NCBI RefSeq assembly: GCF_900107045.1
Contig: NZ_FNON01000008.1
Location: 124,001 to 188,000 of the forward strand
Origin: Amycolatopsis xylanica
GTDB taxonomy: Bacteria; Actinomycetota; Actinomycetes; Mycobacteriales; Pseudonocardiaceae
Direction: 5' to 3'
DNA: 64,000 nt
Shown: positions 33,636 to 40,375 of the stretch, in pieces
How positions within the stretch are numbered: position 1 is the stretch's first letter
How the letters are laid out: each line of letters begins with the position of its first letter
Position numbers and translations under genes: made by a program
Notes under the pieces: model-generated
Seen by the model: the letters and a program-made list of their open reading frames with translations, nothing else
The model's database searches: none
Told to the model about the DNA's origin: nothing

Positions 33636-33645
33636 TTCCTTTTCA

Positions 33646-33697
33646 GGGGTCGTGAGTGTTTAGGCCGGTTAGAACCGGCCGGAACACTCACGACCCC
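33646..33697. repeat. 50-bp dispersed hairpin element, copy 4
   Basis: Outer arms GGGGTCGTGAGTGTT and the core GGCCGGTTAGAACCGGCC are present. It lies between the divergent leader/tRNA promoter and the queC upstream region. This copy is not next to an identified gene end, although a TAA on the minus strand (33698-33700) directly abuts it, as at the other sites. Confidence 0.85.
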
Positions 33698-34019
33698 TTA
33701 GTGTGCGAGCGGGATCGCAGGTCGCGAGAAGCGCGGGTAACCACGGGGCGTTACCGGATAATTCCCGTTCCAACCGTCCGGTTTGTCACCGTCCTTTGTC
33801 GACAGTCGGGATGTCGATCAAGCAAACCGGGCACCACCAGCGATTACGCCGCGTCGCAAGTCGTTTGGGACCAAAGCTGTTTCTCGGTACGGGCGAGGCA
33901 GTTGACAGACAACGGTGGCGGAAAGTCACGATTTTACGAATTCGGTACTACCGTCGGACTTTGTGTTGATAGTCCGCGCTCGACTGTCGCTCCCCCAGCA
34001 AAGGAACCGGTGAATCATC
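33698..34019. other. Intergenic region upstream of queC, no gene recognised
   Basis: About 320 nt with lower GC than the surroundings. No convincing protein-like frame was found on either strand; a short minus-strand frame ending at 33698 has no normal start codon. A TTGACA (33902-33907) and an extended -10-like TGTTGATAGT (33963-33972) are possible promoter parts for queC. I looked for a preQ1-type riboswitch aptamer and saw none I could support. Confidence 0.4.
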
Positions 34020-34718
34020 ATGTCGAAACCTGCGATCGTGCTGCTCAGCGGCGGCCTCGACTCGACCACCACCTTGGCCATCGCGAAGGACCAGGGCTTC
34101 GCGCCGTACGTGTTGAGTTTTCGTTACGGGCAAAGGCATTCCGTTGAGCTGACCGCCGCGCAGCGGGTAGCCGAGCATCAGGGCGTGGAACGGCACATCA
34201 TCGCCGACATCGATCTGCGGGTGTTCGGCGGCTCCGCGCTGACCGATGATATCGAGGTGCTCAAGGGCCGGACGGAAGCGGAAATGAACGAGGGAATCCC
34301 GAGTTCGTACGTTCCGGCACGCAATACGATCTTCCTTTCCTTCGCGCTCGCGTATGCCGAGGTCACGGGCGCGCGGGACATCTTCACCGGGGTCACGGCC
34401 GTGGACTACAGCGGCTATCCCGACTGCCGTCCCGAGTATCTCGCCGCTTACGAGACGATGGCCAATCTCGCGACCAAGTCCGCGGTCGAGGGCGAGAGCC
34501 CGATCAAGGTGCACGCGCCACTGCTGCGACTGTCCAAAGCGGACATCATCCGTACCGGGACCCGGCTCGGCGTCGACTATTCGCTGACTTCGAGCTGCTA
34601 CGACCCCGACGACGAGGGGCGCGCCTGCGGCCAGTGTGACACCTGTGTGCTGCGGCTCAAAGGTTTCACCGAAGCCGGTGTGCCCGATCCGGTGCGCTAT
34701 CAGGGTGTGTCGGCATGA
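34020..34718 (+). CDS. queC: 7-cyano-7-deazaguanine (preQ0) synthase QueC
   Basis: The 232-residue protein has the PP-loop motif LSGGLDSTT (about residues 9-17) that binds ATP, the family segment SYVPARNTIFLSFALAYAEV and GVTAVDYSGYPDCRPEY. The C-terminal zinc site SCYDPDDEGRACGQCDTC has four Cys. QueC converts 7-carboxy-7-deazaguanine to preQ0 using ATP and ammonia. First gene of a five-gene operon with ATGA overlaps. No QueF or tRNA-guanine transglycosylase gene is present in the window, so the preQ0 may serve a purpose other than queuosine in tRNA. Confidence 0.95.
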   Translation: MSKPAIVLLSGGLDSTTTLAIAKDQGFAPYVLSFRYGQRHSVELTAAQRVAEHQGVERHIIADIDLRVFGGSALTDDIEVLKGRTEAEMNEGIPSSYVPARNTIFLSFALAYAEVTGARDIFTGVTAVDYSGYPDCRPEYLAAYETMANLATKSAVEGESPIKVHAPLLRLSKADIIRTGTRLGVDYSLTSSCYDPDDEGRACGQCDTCVLRLKGFTEAGVPDPVRYQGVSA

Positions 34719-35350
34719 CCTATCACATCAAGGAGATCTTTTATACGCTGCAAGGAGAAGGCAGGCACGCGGGACGGCCCGCGGTGTTCTGCCGGTTCTC
34801 ACGCTGCAACCTGTGGACCGGCCTCGAAAAGGACCGGCATCGCGCGATCTGCCAGTTCTGCGATACCGACTTCGTCGGCACGGACGGCGAGAACGGCGGT
34901 AAATTCCGCACTCCGGAAGCGCTCGCCGAAGCCGTCGAGAGCCTGTGGCCATCCGAGTCCCACGAGCAGCGGTTCGTCGTCTGCACTGGGGGTGAGCCGC
35001 TGCTGCAGCTCGACACCGCGGCCATCGACGCCTTGCACGCCAAGGGTTTCGAGATCTCCGTCGAGACCAACGGCACGCAGGCTCCGCCGGACGGCATCGA
35101 CTGGCTGTGCGTCAGCCCGAAGCTGGGTTCGCGGCTGCTGGTCGAACGCGGCGACGAGCTGAAACTCGTCTACCCGCAGGAAAACGGTGAACCCGAGCAG
35201 TTCGAGCACCTGAAGTTCGACTCGTTCCGGCTCCAGCCGATGGACGGGCCCGACGCCGAGGCCAACACGCGCGCCGCGGTCCGCTACTGCCTGGAGCATC
35301 CGCTGTGGCATCTCTCGCTGCAGACGCACAAGTATCTCGGGATCGCGTGA
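34715..35350 (+). CDS. queE: 7-carboxy-7-deazaguanine synthase QueE (radical SAM)
   Basis: The 211-residue protein has the cluster-binding motif C-x14-C-x2-C (Cys31, Cys46, Cys49; RCNLWTG and CQFCDTDFVG), the variant known from QueE enzymes with a shortened radical-SAM core, and a SAM-binding GGEPLLQLD. QueE rearranges 6-carboxytetrahydropterin to 7-carboxy-7-deazaguanine, the ring contraction step. Its start overlaps the queC stop by 4 nt (ATGA) and its TGA overlaps the queD ATG by 1 nt, so the three are translationally coupled. Confidence 0.95.
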   Translation: MTYHIKEIFYTLQGEGRHAGRPAVFCRFSRCNLWTGLEKDRHRAICQFCDTDFVGTDGENGGKFRTPEALAEAVESLWPSESHEQRFVVCTGGEPLLQLDTAAIDALHAKGFEISVETNGTQAPPDGIDWLCVSPKLGSRLLVERGDELKLVYPQENGEPEQFEHLKFDSFRLQPMDGPDAEANTRAAVRYCLEHPLWHLSLQTHKYLGIA

Positions 35351-35826
35351 TGGGCACGCACACCGTGCTGGTCCGGCACAATTTCGAGACCGCGCACCGG
35401 CTGCCGCACCTGGCGGGCAAGTGTCTCAACCTGCACGGGCATTCGTGGTGGATGGAAGCGACGGTGTCCGCGCCGTCGCTGACCGCCGGGACGGTGGTCG
35501 AGTTCGGTGATCTCAAGCGCCGGGTGCGCGACTGGATCGACACCCATCTCGACCACGGCGCCATGCTCGGCGCGGCCGATCCGCTCGCCTGCCTGCTCCT
35601 GGAGCACAAGAGCAAGGTGTTCCGCTTCGGCGCCGGGGATCCCGACCCCGCCGAACGGTTCGCCGAAGACCTCGCCTACCCGACGGTCGAGGCCGTCGCC
35701 GAGCTGCTGGCCAGGGTCGTCGGCGACGCGCTGGGCAGCCTCGACCACGCGCCCGGCGCGTTCGTCTCGCGGGTCTCCGTGAGCGAGACCCATGTCAACG
35801 CCGCCGAGTTCAAGGAGTCCCGATGA
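35350..35826 (+). CDS. queD: 6-carboxytetrahydropterin synthase QueD
   Basis: The 158-residue protein has Zn ligands His16 (FETAHRL) and His29/His31 (LHGHSW), catalytic Cys25 (GKCLNLHGH), and a C-terminal catalytic His/Glu region (VSETHVNA). It converts dihydroneopterin triphosphate, the product of the next gene, to 6-carboxytetrahydropterin. The ATG at 35350 directly overlaps the QueE stop; a frame extending upstream to 35305 lies within queE and is not used. It overlaps folE by 4 nt. Confidence 0.94.
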   Translation: MGTHTVLVRHNFETAHRLPHLAGKCLNLHGHSWWMEATVSAPSLTAGTVVEFGDLKRRVRDWIDTHLDHGAMLGAADPLACLLLEHKSKVFRFGAGDPDPAERFAEDLAYPTVEAVAELLARVVGDALGSLDHAPGAFVSRVSVSETHVNAAEFKESR

Positions 35827-36449
35827 CACTGACCATGCCGAACACCGCGCTCGAAGATCCGTGGCACGAGAACGCGCTGGCCGAGGCGGCCGGGCACGCG
35901 CGCGCCATGTTCGAGGCGCTGGGCATCGACTGCGAGACCACGTCGACCGCGCGGACCCCGCACCGGTTCGTCAAGGCGCTCGCGGAGCTGACCAGCGGGC
36001 TGCGGCAGGATCCGGCCCGGCATCTGCGGGTGCAGTTCCCCGCGGAGTCGGCAAGCCAGGGCATCATCGCCGCGGTCGACGTGCCGTTCGTGGCCGTGTG
36101 CGAGCACCACGTGCTGCCGTTCCTCGGCCGGGCGACGGTCGCGTACCGGCCCTCGCCGGGCGGGCGCATCGTCGGGCTGTCCAAGCTCGCGCGCGTGCTG
36201 CAGGGGTACGCGGCGCGGCCGCAAGTGCAGGAGCGGCTCGGCGAGCAGGTGGTCGAGGCGCTCACCACCGAGCTCTCCTCGGATGCCGCGGCCTGCCTGA
36301 TCCGCTCCGAGCACGCCTGCCTGACGCTGCGCGGCGCCGAGGCGCACGGCGCGGTCATGGTCACCACGCACCTGACCGGCGAGTTCACCACCGACCCGTG
36401 CCTGCGCGCCCAGGTGCTCGCGCTCGCCCCCGCCCACGCCCGCCGCTGA
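35823..36449 (+). CDS. folE: GTP cyclohydrolase I
   Basis: The 208-residue protein has Zn-binding Cys93 and His96 in CEHHVLPF, the second Zn Cys in SEHACLTLRGAE, and the substrate region GRIVGLSKLARVL. It catalyses the first step, GTP to dihydroneopterin triphosphate. Because the gene sits in a 7-deazapurine operon rather than a folate operon, it is probably a dedicated copy feeding QueD, and another folE for folate would be expected elsewhere in the genome. It is coupled to queD by a 4-nt overlap. Confidence 0.95.
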   Translation: MTLTMPNTALEDPWHENALAEAAGHARAMFEALGIDCETTSTARTPHRFVKALAELTSGLRQDPARHLRVQFPAESASQGIIAAVDVPFVAVCEHHVLPFLGRATVAYRPSPGGRIVGLSKLARVLQGYAARPQVQERLGEQVVEALTTELSSDAAACLIRSEHACLTLRGAEAHGAVMVTTHLTGEFTTDPCLRAQVLALAPAHARR

Positions 36450-36460
36450 GAGGAACCGTC

Positions 36461-37327
36461 ATGACCTTGTCCACCGTCTCCGGCCTCGACGCCGCCGCGG
36501 TGCGCGCGCATCCGCTGTGCGGACCCGCCGAATTCATGCCCGCCCGCTACCGGGGCCCGCACCGGCTCGGCCATCTCGGCTGGCTCGACTTCACCAGCAG
36601 GCTCGAACGCGGCGAGGAGACCTCACTGGTCTGCTCGGCGACCGCGGCCAACGAGCGGGTGCTCGACGTCGGCGGCGGCACCGGCGAGCTCACCCGCGCC
36701 GTCGCCGTCCAATTAGGACACTGCACGACCGTCGAGCCGCACTCCGAACGCGTCGCCGCGCTCAACGAGTACGCCGAGGCAGGCGGCACCGGCACGATCG
36801 AGATCCTGCCGGGCCGCGCGGAATCGCTCCCGTTCACCGACGGGACGTTCGACGCGGTGATCGCGACCTGGATCCTGCCGTATGTCGACGATCTGGAGCG
36901 CGCGGTCCGCGAGATGGCGCGGGTGTGCGACCCGCGCCATCCGGCCGCGAAAATCGTGCTGATCGGCGGGGCCCCGGACAACGAGCTGGTGAGCATCCTG
37001 AACCAGGCCTGCGTGCCGCTCGCGGGCGAGCCGCACGACCACCAGGGTCACCTGCTCGCGGTCGCGGCTGGCATCCTCGCCGGGGAGGGCTTCGGCGACT
37101 TCACGCTGTACCGGACGGAGGCGTCGCTGCGCTTCCCCGAGCCGGACCCCGAAGCACGCGTCCACGCGGCGGCGGAGACGCTGGTCAACTTCTGGTTCGA
37201 GGGTCACCCCGCGGGCGCGGAGCTGCGGCGCGCGGTCAAGCCGGTGATCCGGCGGCACTTCGAGCGGCGCCCGCACGCCATCGGCGACCAGGGCACGGTC
37301 CTGGTCGCCCGCCCGCGCAAGCGGTGA
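36461..37327 (+). CDS. Class I SAM-dependent methyltransferase of the preQ0 operon
   Basis: The 288-residue protein has SAM motif I VLDVGGGTGELTRAVA, motif II acidic VEPHSERV, post-I region PGRAESLPFTDGTFDAVIA and motif III WILPYVDDLERAV. It is a small-molecule methyltransferase of the UbiE/COQ5-like fold. Being the fifth gene, 11 nt after folE with a GAGAGGAA site, it likely methylates preQ0 or a derivative of it, or the nucleoside made from it (inference). No glycosyltransferase, phosphoribosyltransferase or toyocamycin-type tailoring gene is adjacent, so the final product is unclear. Confidence 0.85.
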   Translation: MTLSTVSGLDAAAVRAHPLCGPAEFMPARYRGPHRLGHLGWLDFTSRLERGEETSLVCSATAANERVLDVGGGTGELTRAVAVQLGHCTTVEPHSERVAALNEYAEAGGTGTIEILPGRAESLPFTDGTFDAVIATWILPYVDDLERAVREMARVCDPRHPAAKIVLIGGAPDNELVSILNQACVPLAGEPHDHQGHLLAVAAGILAGEGFGDFTLYRTEASLRFPEPDPEARVHAAAETLVNFWFEGHPAGAELRRAVKPVIRRHFERRPHAIGDQGTVLVARPRKR

Positions 37328-37376
37328 CGCCCGGGGTCGCGCGGTAACCCGCGGGATAAAGCCTGCTTTTCTCCGC

Positions 37377-37398
37377 GGGATAAAGCGGGCTTTATCCC
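37377..37398 (+). terminator. Hairpin terminator of the preQ0 operon
   Basis: GGGATAAAGC-GG-GCTTTATCCC is a perfect hairpin with 10-bp arms, 50 nt after the methyltransferase stop codon. A related imperfect copy (GGGATAAAGCCTGCTTTTCTC) precedes it by about 25 nt. Downstream, up to 37506, are degenerate repeats of a CGCCCGAGCC-type motif. Confidence 0.65.
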
Positions 37399-37506
37399 GG
37401 GGTCGCGCGAGCCTGGGTCCGGCCGGGGTCTGGGCTCGCCCGAGAGCTGGGTCCGCCCGAGCCTTGGGTTCGCCCGGCGTCTGGGGTCGCCCGAGCCTTG
37501 GGGTCA

Positions 37507-37857
37507 GTGAGGGCCTCCCTCACCACGGATAGCTTGGTGAAGGAGGCCCTCACCAAACCGCAATTGGTGAGGGAGGCCCTCACTCGGCCGCCCTGGGTGA
37601 GGGAGGCCCTCACTCAGGTCTGCTGGATGAAGGCTCCCTTCATCCAGGTCCGACTGTATGAAGGCTCCCTTCATCACGCCTGGCTAGATGAAGGCGCCCC
37701 TCATCCAAGCCCAGCCGGATGAAGGCTCCCCTCATCCCGCCTGGCTAGATGAAGGCGCCCCTCATCCAAGCCCAGCCGGATGAAGGCTCCCCTCATCCCG
37801 CATAGCTGGATGAAGGCTCCCTTCATACAAGTCCAGCTGTATGAAGGGAGCCTTCAT
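37507..37857. repeat. Phased array of twelve 17-bp palindromes, period 30-31 bp
   Basis: Units start at 37507, 37537, 37567, 37597, 37627, 37658, 37688, 37719, 37749, 37780, 37810 and 37841. The first four are of type GTGAGGGAGGCCCTCAC, the next eight of type ATGAAGGCTCCCTTCAT; spacers are 13-14 nt and mostly share CCAG/GGCT words. The segments 37680-37740 and 37741-37801 are an exact 61-bp tandem duplication. The array lies between the 3' ends of two convergent operons, directly before dispersed element copy 5 and the CGNR gene stop. Confidence 0.9.
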
Positions 37858-37890
37858 CCGGCCCAGCGCACCCGTCCTCCCCCAGCCCAG

Positions 37891-37940
37891 GGGGTCGTGA
37901 GTGTTCCGGCCGGTTAGAACCGGCCGCACCACTCACGACC
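37891..37940. repeat. 50-bp dispersed hairpin element, copy 5
   Basis: Outer arms GGGGTCGTGAGTG / CACTCACGACC and the core GGCCGGTTAGAACCGGCC are present. It ends 1 nt after the stop codon of the minus-strand CGNR gene. Confidence 0.85.
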
Positions 37941-37941
37941 A

Positions 37942-38469
37942 CTACGAGGCGAGGGCGCGCTTAGCTCGGTGACGACGGACCGCGTCGCGGTTCGCGCAGG
38001 TGGGCGAGCAGTAGCGCTGCTGCCCGCCCCGGCTGAAGTCGGCGAAGGGGTTGCGGCACTCGGTCAGCTCGCAGCGGCTGAGCCGGTGCATGCCGCGGCC
38101 GGTCAGGTGCAACGCGGTCCCGACGCTGATCAGCGCGCGGAGCAGGCGCGCGACCGGGAGGCCGTAGTCGCGGTAGTGGATGTGCCAGCCGTCGCCCGCG
38201 TGGTCGGTCAAGCGAGGGTACGCCGACGACTCGGCCAGCAGCTCGTTGAGCAGCGCGGCCCTGGCCTGCGGGTTCGAGGCCTCGACGACCCGCAGCCAGC
38301 GGCCGAGGAAGACGTTCACCTCCGCGAGGTCGTCGGCGGTCGCCGCCTGCTCCAGCACCACGCCCGCCCCGACGCAGCGGGCGGTCAGTTCTTCGGCGGT
38401 CAGCGGCGGCGACGTTGTGAGGCTCGTCGCAAGCCGGACCGGATCTTCTCCGTAAGGGTTCAGCCGCAT
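37942..38469 (-). CDS. ABATE-CGNR zinc-finger transcription factor-like protein
   Basis: The 175-residue protein has an N-terminal ABATE domain (PYGEDPVRLATSL... with LTARCVGAGVVL) and a C-terminal CGNR zinc finger: CELTECRNPFADFSRGGQQR, YCSPTCANRDAVRRHRAKRA, with the four Cys ligands present. The canonical CGNR is CANR here. Members of this family are presumed stress-responsive regulators in actinobacteria. ATG 38469 has no clear ribosome binding site and may be leaderless. It is divergent from the 43-residue small protein, with 25 nt between starts. Confidence 0.85.
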   Translation of the reverse strand: MRLNPYGEDPVRLATSLTTSPPLTAEELTARCVGAGVVLEQAATADDLAEVNVFLGRWLRVVEASNPQARAALLNELLAESSAYPRLTDHAGDGWHIHYRDYGLPVARLLRALISVGTALHLTGRGMHRLSRCELTECRNPFADFSRGGQQRYCSPTCANRDAVRRHRAKRALAS

Positions 38470-38494
38470 AGGACCATTACAGCATCCTGAGACC

Positions 38495-38626
38495 ATGGCT
38501 GCTTCACATACATGGGTCACCACCTCGAGCCATTTGACCAGCGAAGGCTGGGTCGTCTACCAGCGTTGTCTCTGCGGGGAAACGCGCATCGTGCTGAACA
38601 AGGAGGCCGTGCACCGGTCTTCGTAG
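38495..38626 (+). CDS. 43-residue small Cys-pair protein
   Basis: The small reading frame encodes a protein beginning MAASHTWVTTSSHLTSEGWV and continuing VYQRCLCGETRIVL. The CxC pair and the phrase TSEGWVVYQRCLCG look like a conserved small actinobacterial protein with a half zinc-ribbon. Codon use is normal. It shares a 25-nt intergenic region with the divergent CGNR gene, and its stop codon lies at the beginning of a long stem-loop, which supports it as a real gene. Function unknown. Confidence 0.62.
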   Translation: MAASHTWVTTSSHLTSEGWVVYQRCLCGETRIVLNKEAVHRSS

Positions 38627-38678
38627 CCGGTCGCGGCAGCAGGGCACCCCCAGTTCGGCCTTGCTGCCGCGACCGGCT
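38625..38678 (+). terminator. Long stem-loop at the end of the small gene
   Basis: AGCCGGTCGCGGCAGCA pairs perfectly over 17 bp with TGCTGCCGCGACCGGCT; the first arm overlaps the TAG stop of the 43-residue protein. It is a strong terminator or mRNA-stabilising hairpin. The remaining sequence to 38999 holds no gene I can support; it includes a small hairpin GTCGCC-TCG-GGCGAC (38769-38783). Confidence 0.7.
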
Positions 38679-38999
38679 CTCCCTCCGGCTCACTACGGGC
38701 GGGCCGGGTGTTCTCGCTGGCGCACGTTCAGCATGCCCCGATGGGCTGCCCTTGTGGACGGGTTGCCCGTCGCCTCGGGCGACAGGAGCCGGGCGACGGG
38801 GCGACCGGATGGCGCAACGCCCTCAAACTCAGTTGCATGCAGCCGCGCACGCACCCCGGTCCCGATCCCTAGGTGCCCGGCACCGTGATCGGTAACCTGG
38901 CGGAGGTGGAGACGTCGCCATGGTCACGTGCGGCTGATGCCGAAGACCCCGGACGCGACGCTCCCAGCGCAAGTGATCCGGTCGAGGCACGGAGTGCAC

Positions 39000-40319
39000 A
39001 TGACTGAACAGCCCGCCACTTTCGGCGTTGAGCTGCGGCGTCGGCGGACGGACGCGGGGTTCTCCCTGGCGACCTTCGCCCAGCGAGTGCACTACAGCAA
39101 GGGCTATCTCGGCCGGATCGAGACCGGGGAGAAGCCGGCGACGCTCGACCTCGCCCGACGCTGCGACGCGGCGTTGGAGGCGGGCGGAGCGCTCGTCGCG
39201 CTGGTACCCAAGGAAGCCACCCCGTCCGATCCACCCGCGATGGCCACCTCTGAGCCTGACAGTGAGCCTGACAACGAGGTGTGGGTGATGACCATGGAAC
39301 CGGACGGGTCGAGCAGGCTGGTGCCGATGCGGCGCCGTGAGGCGCTGGCCGTGGGCGCGGCCTCGCTGCTCGGGCTGACGCTCGGGTCGCAGAGCAGTGC
39401 CGCCGCCGCGCGGCAGGACAGCACGATCGTCGCCTTCAAGGCGCTGTTCGAGCAGACGAGACAGCTCGGCCAGATCACCGGCCCGAGTGTGGTGCTCCCG
39501 ACGGTGATCGCGCAGACGCACACCCTGCGCGGGCTGGCCACGGGCGCCGACAGCCGGTCGCGCGCGGAGCTGCTGCAGCTGGCCGCGCGCTACGCCGAGT
39601 ACGCGGGCTGGATGACCCAGGAGGCTGGCGACGACCGCGGCGCGCTCTGGTGGACGCGGTCGGCGGTCGACATGGCCAACGCCGCGGGCGACACCGAGCT
39701 GAGCACGTACGCGCTGATCAGGCAGGCGCTGATCACGCTGTACCAGGACGACGCCGCGAGCACCATCGGGCTCGCGCGGCAGGCGGGCTCCGACCCGCGC
39801 ACCCCCGCCCGCATCCGCGGCCTCGCCGCGCTGCGCGAGGCCCAGGGGCACGCGCTGGCCTGCGACTACGACCAGACCCAGCGCTCGCTCGACCTGGCGC
39901 AGCAGCTGCTCGCCGACTCTGCGGACAAGAGCAAGGACGGCGTGGTGACCGGCTCCGCGTCGGTGACGAGCACCCGGCTGCAGGCCATGGTCGCCGGCTG
40001 GTGCCTGCACGACCTCGGCCGCCCGCAGCAGGCCGGTGACCTGCTCGACGCGCAGCTCAACGCGATCCCCGACTCCGCGCGCCGCACGCACGCCCGGTTC
40101 GGCGCGCGCCGGGCGCTGGCGTACGCGTCGGCTGGCGAGATCGATCACGCGTGCACGCTCGCGCACCGGGTGCTCGACAGCGCGGAGGTGGTCGACTCGG
40201 CGACCATCCGCGTCGACCTGCGCCGCCTCACCCGCACGCTGGCCAGATGGCACAGCCACCAGCCGGTCCGTGATCTCTACCCGCGCCTGAACGCGGCGTT
40301 GCGGACGCCCATCGGCTGA
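39000..40319 (+). CDS. XRE-family regulator with TPR-like sensor domain
   Basis: The 439-residue protein has an N-terminal HTH_31/XRE helix-turn-helix (FGVELRRRRTDAGFSLATFA, then YSKGYLGRIETGEKPATLDL), a linker with RRREALAVGAASLLGLTLGS, and a long helical TPR-like C-terminal domain (from about 150). This is the usual actinobacterial layout of regulators that sense a protein or peptide partner through the TPR-like part. It lies 56 nt upstream of the giant TIR-STAND gene on the same strand and is a plausible regulator of it. ATG 39000 was chosen; the upstream frame to 38928 lacks similarity. Confidence 0.86.
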   Translation: MTEQPATFGVELRRRRTDAGFSLATFAQRVHYSKGYLGRIETGEKPATLDLARRCDAALEAGGALVALVPKEATPSDPPAMATSEPDSEPDNEVWVMTMEPDGSSRLVPMRRREALAVGAASLLGLTLGSQSSAAAARQDSTIVAFKALFEQTRQLGQITGPSVVLPTVIAQTHTLRGLATGADSRSRAELLQLAARYAEYAGWMTQEAGDDRGALWWTRSAVDMANAAGDTELSTYALIRQALITLYQDDAASTIGLARQAGSDPRTPARIRGLAALREAQGHALACDYDQTQRSLDLAQQLLADSADKSKDGVVTGSASVTSTRLQAMVAGWCLHDLGRPQQAGDLLDAQLNAIPDSARRTHARFGARRALAYASAGEIDHACTLAHRVLDSAEVVDSATIRVDLRRLTRTLARWHSHQPVRDLYPRLNAALRTPIG

Positions 40320-40375
40320 GTTCGCCGCCTTGCTACCTTGGGACATCGCTGGCAGCCGATGCTCAGGGGGAACGC

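Noticed and set aside
33698..34019. preQ1-type riboswitch or small gene upstream of queC
   Set aside because: I could not fold a convincing aptamer by eye, and no reading frame with normal start, codon use and ribosome binding site is present.
37507..37857. Regular repeat array that could be mistaken for a CRISPR array
   Set aside because: The units are 17-bp palindromes with 13-14 bp spacers that are similar to each other, unit sequence changes type midway, and there are no cas genes.
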